Position numbers and translations under genes: made by a program. The notes under the pieces were generated by a model. The model searched no databases. It was not told the DNA's origin and saw only the letters and a program-made list of their open reading frames with translations. 64,000 bases of DNA. It comes from CAVXFB01 sp963760935. Its GTDB lineage: Bacteria; Planctomycetota; Planctomycetia; Pirellulales; Thermoguttaceae. Location of the stretch: positions 1-64,000 of the forward strand of contig CAVXFB010000002.1 in NCBI GenBank assembly GCA_963760935.1, given 5' to 3'. The first letter of the stretch is position 1, and every line of letters starts with the position of its first letter. Shown piece by piece: positions 26,944 through 35,110 of the stretch.

Positions 26944-28029
26944 CTAAAATGGTATGTCGGTCGATGCGGACGCTTCGTTTGTAGTGCGATCAGCGTTCCA
27001 GATAACGCCTTCTGTCGTCCCGTCTAACTCAAAGCGAATAAGCTTGCAGCCCTTATTCAGCGCCCGGACCGTATCCGCCAGCCGATCCCGCCTATCGACT
27101 TTGGCGTCCGGCGGAATTGGATCGTCGATCCGTGGTGGCCATCCACACTCCTCGAACGCGTCTAAGAGCCTGCGCTGATTTTTGGCCGGCTGCCTGTACC
27201 TCTTACATGCCCTGCCGTTGAACGACAACTCGCCGCGGTCGGCATCCCATCGCGGTTTGATCGCAATATCGCCTCCGGCCTCGACCACCTTAGGCGCGGG
27301 TGGGCCGGGTACGAAGAGGAGCTTCTCTTGGAGGTGCGCCACGTCGGCTGGGAGCGGAAAACCGTTGTCCATCAACCATCTGACAGCAGCAATCGAATCA
27401 ATCCTCTTTGCGTGTTGGATGCCCGGCGGTGCGCTGGGTTCACACAGATGCGACGCGACTAATAGCGCCCATCCTTCAGAACCATGCCGATAGAGGCGAT
27501 GCTCTGTTGCCCAAGTGGGGTCAATCGGATTATCCTCGGACCAAACTGGCCCCCACGACTGCGCACCGTCGGTATTGAAGAACACGTATTGTCCTGCATC
27601 TTCATCGTACACTTCGAAGGTCGTCTCCGTACGCTCGTCCTTGTCATTTTGCTTTTCAACAAGTTTGCCGCGCACCAAGTCGGCAAACTGTTTCGCCATG
27701 ACGATCAAGTGAAAGCGGTTATAGTCTTGAGAGCCTGCATGTAGGTCAGAAAGCGGGGTCCTGATAAGATCCTCGCCTTGTTCAGCTTCTCGACACGATA
27801 CCAACCACGCGCCGGGATTCTCTCGCCGTACACTCTCCGCAGTGAGGCAAAGCTCGTACTGGCCGCTCTCGTGGCATCCCCAGCCGTACGGTCCACCGCT
27901 TATTTTGAGAGCGTGTTCGATGGCCGCCGCTTCTTCAACCGTTAGATCTTTGAGACGCGCCCATGTTTCTTCTTCGCCGTTTGGCCCGACTGGCAGCTCT
28001 GGCTCCAGAAAATAGTCTTCCCTGTTCAT
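26944..28029 (-). CDS. Large early protein, function unknown
   Basis: 361 residues from ATG 28029, chosen for GAGGTAGGTAG before it; the frame stays open up to 28245 and an upstream start cannot be excluded. Residues 30-150 contain EEAAAIEHALKISGGPYGWGCHESGQYELCL, and the C-terminal 130 include LSFNGRACKRYRQPAKNQRRLLDAFEECGWPPRIDDP and KGCKLIRFELDGTTEGVIW, which looks like a winged-helix region. No catalytic motif recognised. Position upstream of DUF1580 and primase genes suggests an early regulatory or replication-associated role. Confidence 0.5.
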   Translation of the reverse strand: MNREDYFLEPELPVGPNGEEETWARLKDLTVEEAAAIEHALKISGGPYGWGCHESGQYELCLTAESVRRENPGAWLVSCREAEQGEDLIRTPLSDLHAGSQDYNRFHLIVMAKQFADLVRGKLVEKQNDKDERTETTFEVYDEDAGQYVFFNTDGAQSWGPVWSEDNPIDPTWATEHRLYRHGSEGWALLVASHLCEPSAPPGIQHAKRIDSIAAVRWLMDNGFPLPADVAHLQEKLLFVPGPPAPKVVEAGGDIAIKPRWDADRGELSFNGRACKRYRQPAKNQRRLLDAFEECGWPPRIDDPIPPDAKVDRRDRLADTVRALNKGCKLIRFELDGTTEGVIWNADRTTNEASASTDIPF

Positions 28030-28358
28030 TCTACCTACCTCTTTTTCAGCCCGGCGGATCAACTGTCGCGGCGTAGGCCGGTTCGATGGCAACCGGCCAA
28101 ACCGTGCCACAGGCATCATCTGTTTCCGCCCATTCTCTCGTAAGCTCGCCTCAGAGTCCACTGCGTCCATGAACCGCTTGCACGCTTGGCCAATGTGGCG
28201 GCAAGCGGAGCGTATTGCCTTCAACCAGGTGGTACAACACCTCAATCAGCTTTTCTCGGAGAGGATTCTCTTCTTTCTGGGGCCGTGATTCAGCACCGGT
28301 CAGGATTGCCGTCCTTTCGGGAGTTTTTCATTGGATCGATTACTACCATCGCCGTTTC

Positions 28359-28369
28359 TTGTATTACAA
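28359..28369. promoter_or_regulatory. Upstream operator copy (TTGTATTACAA)
   Basis: An odd-centred perfect palindrome TTGTA-T-TACAA. An identical copy lies 56 bp downstream, overlapping the promoter of the ribbon-helix-helix gene. Two identical 11-bp palindromes five helical turns apart are typical of an autoregulated operator. Confidence 0.6.
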
Positions 28370-28398
28370 CTATTCAATTTGATCAAGGGGAAGATGGC

Positions 28399-28426
28399 TT
28401 GACATAAGCATTTGTTGTATTACAAT
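28399..28426 (+). promoter_or_regulatory. Sigma70-type promoter of the RHH gene, leaderless
   Basis: -35 TTGACA (28399-28404), 16-bp spacer, -10 TACAAT (28421-28426). The start codon ATG is at 28433, only 6 bp after the -10 element, so the transcript should begin at or next to the start codon and lack a leader. There is no Shine-Dalgarno sequence, which agrees. Confidence 0.7.
28415..28425. promoter_or_regulatory. Promoter-proximal operator copy (TTGTATTACAA)
   Basis: Second copy of the 11-bp palindrome. It covers the end of the spacer and five bases of the -10 element, so a bound protein would block RNA polymerase. The gene product immediately downstream is a ribbon-helix-helix protein, the likely ligand. 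Confidence 0.6.
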
Positions 28427-28432
28427 TATGAC

Positions 28433-28651
28433 ATGGCAGGAACAGTGGGACGACCAAAGAAAGCCCCTCGGGACTCCCGCTCTGAAATCGTGCTCGTCCG
28501 GATGACACCGTCAGAACGGGACACATGCGAACGAGCCGCTACGAGTTCGGGCGTAAAACTGTCCGAGTGGATTCGCCAGCGGCTTGTTAGGGCCGTTAAA
28601 CGCGATTCCAAGGCGAGCAGAGAGAGGGCGAATCGAACCCAAACAGCGTAG
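28433..28651 (+). CDS. Ribbon-helix-helix DNA-binding protein
   Basis: 72 residues. GRPKKAPRDSRSEIVLVRMTPSERDTCERAATSSGVKLSEWIRQRLVRAVKRD has a basic arm, a beta strand (IVLVRMT) and two helices with the SEWIR turn, as in MobC-like and Arc/CopG-like proteins. It transcribes away from the leftward replication genes, and its promoter contains two copies of an 11-bp palindrome, so it is probably an autorepressor controlling the early switch of the element. A role as mobilisation accessory is the alternative. Confidence 0.75.
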   Translation: MAGTVGRPKKAPRDSRSEIVLVRMTPSERDTCERAATSSGVKLSEWIRQRLVRAVKRDSKASRERANRTQTA

Positions 28652-28792
28652 ACGTAGTACCCTCCGGCAGCCTATAATGCTGCTGCGCCGCCAAGGCGCG
28701 GGCCGCTCTCCGTTAGTAAGACGGAAAACCGAAGTGGCGTCCGGCTAGTTTCACCAGTAGTCAGACACAAACGCCCTCAGCAAGGTTCGGCC

Positions 28793-29587
28793 GTGTCATC
28801 CTTGATTGAAATCGTAATTGATGGCGAAAATGTCAGCCCAGATACCGTTGACATATCGGACACTGCGGACATTTTGCGCTATCCGATCAGCTGTTGCCGC
28901 TGCCGAAACAAAGAAGCCAAGGAAGCGACGCTCAGCGGCGCCGCAACAGCATACCAAAGCCGCAGATATCCGCGAAGTAATCGTCAGCCTTAAGGAGATT
29001 CGCGACGGTAGCCTTCGGATCGTCTGCGATGGAATTCCAAAAGCCAAGACATTGTATAAGAATTGGGTCAGTGCCATTGCCGCCGATGATCCGTCACGAC
29101 TTTCCCCCGCCGCACGAGCCAGCACCATTTTCTTTCAGAAAAGGCGCGGCGGAGAAACTGGCGAATCAATCTTTCTGATGGCAACGGGACCCACGCTTCG
29201 ATTCGGCCAGACACGCCGCTGTTTGCATCATCGCGGCTTTGCGGACGCACTGCGTTGGTCGTTAAGGTTATTCGCGTTGGTGGGGAAGACAAGCGCACAG
29301 CTACCGTCCGATTGCAGGACGGAAGAAAATTAACCATCACGATCTCAGACAGACGGACAACGCAAGAACTTGGCGAGCGATTGTATCAAACGATCGAGGT
29401 TCACGGCGAGGCAACTTGGTCATCGAAGGACGGATCGTTATTGGGTTTCAGGGTCGATGGCATTGGCCCATATTCCAACTCAGACAGCAGCCCCGCTGAG
29501 GCGATAAAGCAACTCTCTGCATTGGCCGCTGGTTTTTGGGACCATATTGATCCCGATGCCTACGTACGCGATTCGCGTGCAGACTAG
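28793..29587 (+). CDS. Partner gene of the PIN protein, unknown function, two frameshifts
   Basis: Starts GTG at 28793 (MSSLIEIVIDGENVSPDTVD). With one base changed near 28880 the sequence continues AIRSAVAAAETKKPRKRRSAAPQQ..VIVSLKEIRDGSLRIVCDGIPKAKTLYKNWVSAI, and with another near 29180 DGNGTHASIRPDTPLFA then TALVVKVIRVGGEDKRTATVRLQDGRKLTITIS..GEATWSSKDGSLLGFRVDGIGPY. About 265 residues in all. It has alternating beta regions and a basic Lys/Arg stretch, with no known domain. It ends 9 bp before the PIN-domain gene, so the pair is probably an operon, possibly antitoxin plus toxin. Confidence 0.55.
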
Positions 29588-29596
29588 GGGTAATCC

Positions 29597-30091
29597 GTGG
29601 ACGCGATCGATACCTCGATCCTAATTTGGGGAGTAAAACGGGTATCGCCGCCGGAACGACCGGATATGGCGGAGCGCTGCGTTGCCCTGATTGAATCGCT
29701 GACAAGCAATCACTCCCGCGTCATGCTTCCAAGCGTAGTGGTTGCGGAGTATTTGACTGACTTTCCGCTGGAGCAACAGGAAGCACAGCGCCGCATCCTA
29801 GAGCGTAACTTTTTCATCGCACCATTCGACACCTCTGCAGCCTCTATTGCTGCGCAAATCTACTGTAAGAAGGTGATGGATCAAGTTAAGGATCAGCAGC
29901 AAATCGGGCGGCAGTGCATCAAGGCCGATTACAAGATCATCGCTACTGCAATCGCCCACAAAGCAACGCGAATCTATACCAACGATGGGCACTTCCGGTC
30001 ACTCGCGGTCGGAAGAATAATCGTTGAAGACATCCCGCCTCTGCCACCGCCGGCTCTAAAACAGGCGGATATGTTTCTAGGAGAGCAATAG
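29597..30091 (+). CDS. PIN-domain protein (VapC-like RNase)
   Basis: 164 residues, GTG start. Acidic active-site residues of the PIN fold are present: Asp in MDAIDTSILIWG, Glu in VVVAEYLTD, Asp in KADYKIIATAIAH, Asp in IYTNDGHF. PIN enzymes cut RNA, often as toxins of type II toxin-antitoxin systems. The gene follows a larger unknown gene by 9 bp instead of a short antitoxin, an unusual arrangement for VapC. It lies next to the integrase, a common place for stability modules. Intact. Confidence 0.8.
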   Translation: MDAIDTSILIWGVKRVSPPERPDMAERCVALIESLTSNHSRVMLPSVVVAEYLTDFPLEQQEAQRRILERNFFIAPFDTSAASIAAQIYCKKVMDQVKDQQQIGRQCIKADYKIIATAIAHKATRIYTNDGHFRSLAVGRIIVEDIPPLPPPALKQADMFLGEQ

Positions 30092-30266
30092 TTTTATGTC
30101 AGAAACTATTTGATGGGGCCGCGAGACACTTTACCACTACGCACGCCTGACCACATTGCAGAAGATAACCATTTCGTTGTCCTCCTTGGCTGGCGAGATA
30201 ACGAACTGAAGCATCTTGTGATCTGGGGAGCGCGTCATGGCCTCGGAGACCGGTTCGATACCATCT

Positions 30267-31502
30267 TTATCCGATTTTCCGTGCGACCTCGATGGCCAGC
30301 CGGGCATCACGTTCGGCATAGATTTGCGTCACGTCGGCCTTGGCGTGGCCCAGGCTGACCTGGGCCGCCTCCAGGCCAAACTCCCGTCGTACCTCGGTGG
30401 CCTTGCTGTGGCGCAATTGGTTGGCGTGCCAGTGCGGCAGCAGTACGGGGTTATCGATTCCCATGTCGGTGGCTTCATCTCTCCGCAGCTTGTTTGCCCT
30501 CGTGACCGCCCGTGCAATGGCCCTTTGGTAGCTGTCCTTGTTGTAGGCGCTTCGCGGCGTCCGCTTTGGCTTGGCCTTTCGCCGGTTTTGCTGCGATGGC
30601 TGCACGCGCGTACGACGGCGAATCCTTTGCTCCTTGTGGCGTTGTTCCTCAGACTCCGCCGGTGAAAAGCAGTTGACTTGGGCGTCCCGAACCAGGTAGG
30701 GCTGGAGCACCTGCTGCGCCTTGGGACCGATGTACACGACGCGCGCTCGACCACGATAGGCGGTCTTATGATCGGTTGGCCGATACTCCCACACCTCGCC
30801 GGATTGGTCCACGTCGCATGGCCGTAGTTGGCAGACTTCGCCGGGCCTTGCGCCCGTCAATCGCTGGAACCGAACCATATCCGCGACAACCGCGGGCAGA
30901 TGGGGCAGCGTGGCGTCTACGAGCTCATCCGCAACGGGTAAAACGGGCGTGGACTCTCGGGCTACAGTGCGGCCCATCCGCAGGCCCTCCACTGTTGATA
31001 GAGCCGTGAACACGGTCGGCGGCACTAGCGATCGGCTGACGCCCCACTTGAACATCCGCTTAATCACCCCTATCCGCTTGTTGACGTAGTTCCTGGTGGA
31101 GCCTTCAGCGGCCAATGTTTCTTGGATGGCCAAGAGGCTCAGTGGGCCAAACGTGGCAACGCGTTCCTGGCCGTAAAGGCTCCTAACCGGGCGGAGTGCC
31201 AGCTTGATGTTGTCCAGCGAGCGAGTCTGTTGGCCGTTGCGCTGGTAATAGCCACGGGCGTATTTGAGGTAGGCAGCGATCAGCTCGACCACGGTGAACT
31301 GAGAGGCGGGAGTAGCGGGGACCAGCACCTCGATCGCGGCGGGGCTCACTGCCAGCTCGGCGACGAAACGGGCGTAGGCTTCTTTGCTCTTGGGCGAGTC
31401 CCACTTGCCCAAATAGTGGCGCCGACCGTTTAACTGTACGAAGGCCTGGCCGCTGCCCTTGTGGTGCCGATACTTTGGCACGGAGACGGATGTTGAAGAC
31501 AC
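30267..31502 (-). CDS. int: Tyrosine integrase of the prophage/element
   Basis: 411 residues, GTG start with AAAGGA 10 bp upstream. The arm-binding N-terminus, the core-binding SAM-like domain (TVVELIAAYLKYARGYY), and the catalytic domain are visible. Catalytic residues: Arg in TGARPGEVCQL, H-x-x-R in HANQLRHSKAT, then LGHAKADVTQIYAERD with His and Tyr. A long Lys/Arg-rich insert (RRRTRVQPSQQNRRKAKPKRTPRSA) lies between the first Arg and the HxxR box. The gene is 120 bp from a tRNA-Val 3' end, which is the usual attachment target. Intact, so the element may still be mobile if its other end exists. Confidence 0.92.
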   Translation of the reverse strand: MSSTSVSVPKYRHHKGSGQAFVQLNGRRHYLGKWDSPKSKEAYARFVAELAVSPAAIEVLVPATPASQFTVVELIAAYLKYARGYYQRNGQQTRSLDNIKLALRPVRSLYGQERVATFGPLSLLAIQETLAAEGSTRNYVNKRIGVIKRMFKWGVSRSLVPPTVFTALSTVEGLRMGRTVARESTPVLPVADELVDATLPHLPAVVADMVRFQRLTGARPGEVCQLRPCDVDQSGEVWEYRPTDHKTAYRGRARVVYIGPKAQQVLQPYLVRDAQVNCFSPAESEEQRHKEQRIRRRTRVQPSQQNRRKAKPKRTPRSAYNKDSYQRAIARAVTRANKLRRDEATDMGIDNPVLLPHWHANQLRHSKATEVRREFGLEAAQVSLGHAKADVTQIYAERDARLAIEVARKIG

Positions 31503-31622
31503 GACAGCACGTCCTTTCTAGTCACGGGGGTAGTTTCTACCCCTTTCGCCATGACTTTCAGGCCGCGCTGCCGACCGTCGGCAGGTAACGTAACTTCGCG
31601 TTTCGGCGGAACTTAAAATCTG

Positions 31623-31696
31623 TGGGCGGCACTGGACTCGAACCAGCGACTTCCACCGTGTGAGGATGGCGCTCTAACCAACTGAGCTAGCCGCCC
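31623..31696 (-). tRNA. tRNA-Val (anticodon CAC)
   Basis: 74 nt on the minus strand. Acceptor GGGCGGC pairs fully with GCCGCCC; D arm GCTC..GAGC; anticodon loop CTCACAC gives CAC; T arm contains GGTTCGAGTCC. CCA is not encoded. The integrase gene lies next to its 3' end, so this is probably the attachment site. Confidence 0.93.
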
Positions 31697-31732
31697 GGAA
31701 AAGATCGAGTGTAGCGGAATGCTGGGGCTTCT

Positions 31733-32023
31733 TCAAGGGGAAGGGGGCGGCTCGAACTTCGGCGCCGTCGCTTCGTCATGATCGTCGGGCGTTTCGTACG
31801 TCGCCGACCCGCCCTCGTACGGCGGTGCGGTGGTCGACGTCGCCGAGTTGACGGCGTCTTCGAGTTCCCGTTGCAGACCGCGCACGCCGTTCTTAACTTC
31901 CATCAGCCCCTTGCCAACCGAGCGTGCGACCTCGGGCAAGCGCTCGCCAAACAGCATGACGGCGATCGCAGCAAGCACTACCATCAGCACGGGATTATCG
32001 AGCAAGGCAAAGACCGGATGCAT
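31733..32023 (-). CDS. TatA/B-like twin-arginine translocase component
   Basis: 96 residues. One N-terminal membrane helix (NPVLMVVLAAIAVMLFGERLPEVARSVGKGLMEVKNG) followed by an amphipathic helix with the FGERLPEVAR hinge, then an acidic, Pro-rich tail, the TatA/TatB plan. It forms part of the folded-protein export pore. A second TatA-like gene follows, 2 bp apart, so the two are probably translated together. TatA and TatB cannot be separated by sequence here. Confidence 0.85.
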   Translation of the reverse strand: MHPVFALLDNPVLMVVLAAIAVMLFGERLPEVARSVGKGLMEVKNGVRGLQRELEDAVNSATSTTAPPYEGGSATYETPDDHDEATAPKFEPPPSP

Positions 32024-32025
32024 CG

Positions 32026-32262
32026 CTACCTCTGAGCTGGCTCAACTTCGCTCGGCTTTGCCTCGTCCGTCACTTGCTGGCGGTTCGGCTCGGCGTTCGT
32101 GCTGCCGGCGTTCTTGACGTCCTCTTCAATGCCCTGCAACCCTTTTTTGAACTCGACGACGCCCTGGCCCAGCGAGCGCATCACGCTCGGCAGTCGATTA
32201 CCGAACAGCAAGAAGACCACAAACGCAATAATCAGCCAATGTAATGGCCCAAGAGCACCCAT
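32026..32262 (-). CDS. TatA-like twin-arginine translocase component
   Basis: 78 residues from ATG 32262, chosen for GAGGATGGT upstream. GPLHWLIIAFVVFLLFGNRLPSVMRSLGQGVVEFKKGLQGIEEDV is a classic TatA helix, hinge and amphipathic helix. It precedes the other Tat gene by 2 bp. A longer frame up to 32400 has no ribosome site and is not used. Confidence 0.88.
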   Translation of the reverse strand: MGALGPLHWLIIAFVVFLLFGNRLPSVMRSLGQGVVEFKKGLQGIEEDVKNAGSTNAEPNRQQVTDEAKPSEVEPAQR

Positions 32263-32439
32263 GGCACTACCATCCTCGCCAAAGTGGTGGGAGACAGGCG
32301 AGCACACGCCCGCCAACACACTTAATTGTACTGGACCACACTGCGGTGTCAAACCGCGACGCCGCTCGGCCTGTGGTGCAAATACGGTTGTCGTATGCAA
32401 TGCACCACAAGAACCTACGACTGGCGCGTATCACGCAGC

Positions 32440-34590
32440 TTATTGCGCCGGCTCGTCAGCCGTCACCCCGCCATAGATGGGGAGGAAACGATAATAGACT
32501 TCGAGCGTCAACGTGGCCAACGCCGTGGTAAATACGCGGCCGCCGTGACCGCCCCACAGATCGCTCGTATCCCATGAGCCGGCCGATGGTCCGTCTTTCA
32601 CCTGGCGGCTCACCAAGGCGGTACGCAGCGCGTTGTTCCACTGCTGCCAATGAATCCCCTGCAATTGATACATGCTCAGGGTCGCATAGTACCAATAATA
32701 GAGATTGTATTCCCCTTGGCCTGGCAGTTCGCTCACGATGTAATCGCTGGCCTCGCTACATGCCGGATGATTGCGGTCAAGGCCGACGAACTGCCAACAG
32801 ACCAGTGCCTCGGCGGTCATCGTTCGAGTGGGCAGTTCGCCCGGCCGATACGAGGCACGCCCACCGTACTGGCCCGACGCAACGCTCTGCAAGTATCGAA
32901 TGATGCCTTGGCGCGTCGTCGTGGGCACGACAATGCCGGCCAGTTCAGCGCTTTTTAGCGACATCAGTTGCCAGCCGAGTTGGCTGGTGTCGCCGGGATC
33001 GCGCGGCCGATAGCGCCAGCCGCCCCCGCGCGGATCCTGTGCAGCGATCGTATAGTCGATGGCGCGCTGAACGGGCCCCCGCAATCGCTGGTCATGCGTC
33101 ATTCCATACGCCTCGCTCAACGCGCACGTGGCCATGGCATGGCTGTACATGAACTCGAATGCTGCGGCCGGCCCGCCAAGATTGCCGTCGGTGGCCTGGA
33201 TGCGAATCAGATACTCCAGGCCGCGGCGAACGTCTTCGCGGTACGGGCCGTCCAGATGCGTATGACCCGAACCAAGAAACGCCAAGAGCGCCAGCCCCGT
33301 CATCGCGGTATCGGCGCGGCCGCCGGCGCCTTGGCGGTTTCGGCCAAGCACATTCGTATCTTTGCCCGCTCCGTGGGCTTGGGCGTCCCAGTGACCGTCG
33401 GCCGACTGATTATCGGCCAGCCACTTCAGCGCCGCCTTGACTGCAGCCTCAGTTTCAGCCGTGCCGCCGTGGCTTTGTGCCACCTTCGCGCGATTTGGCG
33501 CCACGCGCAGTCGATAGGCATCCGGGATCGGCCGCTCGCCTTCGCTGGCTCGGACCGCGCGCGACGGCTTGAGGGCCGGCACACTCGACGCCAGCAGCGC
33601 CGCGGCGCCGGCTTCGCTATCTCTACCGTCTCGCTTGCCGGTTAAGCCCGCAACCGACGGCGCCGTGAAGCGGCCCGACTCATCAGCCGGCGTGCTTCCG
33701 CCGCCCGGCCCCTGCAAAGCACTACTGCCAGCCGAGTAGGCCTCATCCGTCGTGGCCTGGGTGGCAGCGCTCTCGACGGGCTTAAGCCGCAGGGGGATCG
33801 GTCGCTCCAAGGCCGCCCCAAGCGAATCGGTTGTGTCGGTCTCGCTCGCTGGCGGCAAAGGCACGATCTGTTGCAGCAATGCCGCCGGAATGTCGTCGGA
33901 CGAAGCGCGAGACGGCGGCGCCACAGAGTCGGCCAGACGTTCATCGGGCGTACCAGCATCGGGAGTCGGCGGCGGCGCCGCATTGCGACGTTGCGCCGGC
34001 GGAGACTCGATCCGCTCGGGCGGTAAAGAGTCGCGAGCTACTTCCTCCATCGCGTCTGTCGCCCCGAGCTTCCCGCCGTTCAGCTTCGGGCTAAGCACCT
34101 TCACGTCGGCCACCGCTACGTGCTCGACCGGAGTTGCTCCCGGCAGACGGCTTTCGCTGCGGACGATTCGCTGCGGCGCGACCGTCGGATCGATCTTTCC
34201 ACGCTCTGGCGCGGTTACCTCCGGCTTTGCCGCCACGTCGCCGGGAAACACCTCCCATGGTTGATCGTTCGTTTTCGACAATTCGGGTCCCGAACCGCCC
34301 GGTGGCGCATCGTCGTCTGGCCCATCGCCGAGCAATACGTGCACGATCTGTTCTGCCGGCCGCGGCAGCGGCGTAACGATCTCGACCGTCGTGGCGTAGC
34401 CCATCATCAGTAGGTGCGCGAACAGCGACATCGCCATACACTTGCGCAGCGGCTGGCTCTGCCCCCAGCGAGTGTACATCAACACGGCCACGCTGACCGT
34501 AAAGACAATCAGTCCTAGCCATAGCACGGCCATCACCAGTTCAATGCTGGCCAGAAAGTCCAGCACGCGATGAAGGAGCGACATGCTCAT
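32440..34590 (-). CDS. Membrane protein with terpene-cyclase-like (prenyltransferase/squalene oxidase) repeats
   Basis: 716 residues from ATG 34590. Two membrane helices near the N-terminus (LDFLASIELVMAVLWLGLIVFTVSVAVLMY; CMAMSLFAHLLMMGYATTV), a long Pro/Ala-rich linker (about 90-390), then alpha/alpha repeats: AVKAALKWLADNQSADGHWD, YREDVRRGLEYLIRIQATDGNLGG, VQRAIDYTIAAQDPRGGGWRY, with QL..W and QATDGNLGG/DPRGGGW signatures. Such repeats form toroids in squalene cyclases and protein prenyltransferases; the cyclase DxDD motif is not seen, so this is likely a structural or binding protein. It follows ExbD and ExbB genes, suggesting a role in an energy-coupled envelope complex. Confidence 0.8.
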   Translation of the reverse strand: MSMSLLHRVLDFLASIELVMAVLWLGLIVFTVSVAVLMYTRWGQSQPLRKCMAMSLFAHLLMMGYATTVEIVTPLPRPAEQIVHVLLGDGPDDDAPPGGSGPELSKTNDQPWEVFPGDVAAKPEVTAPERGKIDPTVAPQRIVRSESRLPGATPVEHVAVADVKVLSPKLNGGKLGATDAMEEVARDSLPPERIESPPAQRRNAAPPPTPDAGTPDERLADSVAPPSRASSDDIPAALLQQIVPLPPASETDTTDSLGAALERPIPLRLKPVESAATQATTDEAYSAGSSALQGPGGGSTPADESGRFTAPSVAGLTGKRDGRDSEAGAAALLASSVPALKPSRAVRASEGERPIPDAYRLRVAPNRAKVAQSHGGTAETEAAVKAALKWLADNQSADGHWDAQAHGAGKDTNVLGRNRQGAGGRADTAMTGLALLAFLGSGHTHLDGPYREDVRRGLEYLIRIQATDGNLGGPAAAFEFMYSHAMATCALSEAYGMTHDQRLRGPVQRAIDYTIAAQDPRGGGWRYRPRDPGDTSQLGWQLMSLKSAELAGIVVPTTTRQGIIRYLQSVASGQYGGRASYRPGELPTRTMTAEALVCWQFVGLDRNHPACSEASDYIVSELPGQGEYNLYYWYYATLSMYQLQGIHWQQWNNALRTALVSRQVKDGPSAGSWDTSDLWGGHGGRVFTTALATLTLEVYYRFLPIYGGVTADEPAQ

Positions 34591-34650
34591 GGTTTCTTCT
34601 GTAGGCGGCAAAAAATGAGACGAGCCGTTCGCCCTAAGCTACGCTTGGTA

Positions 34651-35091
34651 TCACCTCGAACCGCTTGAGGTCGGTTGCTTGAGCCTTACCGAGCGCACGG
34701 TGATTCCCAGTTCTTGGATGCCCGCTCGTTTGCAGGCCGTGAGCACGGCAGCGACGTTTTGAAACTCGCCGCGAGCATCGCCGCGGACCAGCACGCCCAT
34801 GTCGCTATACTGGCGTCGTGCGGCCGCCAGCCGCGTCGTGAGTTCATCTAGCGTGACAACCGATTTGTCCAACGTGATGGTGCCATCGAGAAAAACATTG
34901 ACCTCTTTGCGGGCCGGGGCTGCGGTGAGCGCCCCGCGATCGACGACCTCGGGCACTCGCAGCGCGATCTTCCGCTCATCATCCACGAACCGCGTGCCCA
35001 GCATGAAGAAAATGATCAGCAGAAACATGACGTCGAGCATCGCCGTCAGGTTCAGCGCGGGCGGATCGTCAAGATGTGTTTTCAGCGGCAT
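34651..35091 (-). CDS. exbD: ExbD/TolR biopolymer transport protein
   Basis: 146 residues. A single N-terminal helix with the key Asp (LNLTAMLDVMFLLIIFFMLG) and a periplasmic domain with DGTITLDKSVVTLDELTTRLAAARRQYSDMGVLVRGDARG. It works with ExbB as a proton-driven motor that energises outer membrane functions. It lies between the cyclase-repeat protein and ExbB genes. Intact. Confidence 0.92.
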   Translation of the reverse strand: MPLKTHLDDPPALNLTAMLDVMFLLIIFFMLGTRFVDDERKIALRVPEVVDRGALTAAPARKEVNVFLDGTITLDKSVVTLDELTTRLAAARRQYSDMGVLVRGDARGEFQNVAAVLTACKRAGIQELGITVRSVRLKQPTSSGSR

Positions 35092-35110
35092 AGTGAGAAG
35101 CGGGCACGGA

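Noticed and set aside
28671..28678. TATAAT upstream of the PIN partner gene as promoter
   Set aside because: A clear -35 at the right distance is missing; possible but not supported enough to list.
30110..30358. 82-codon plus-strand frame before the integrase
   Set aside because: Runs into the integrase gene from the opposite strand and lacks a ribosome site; no protein-like pattern.
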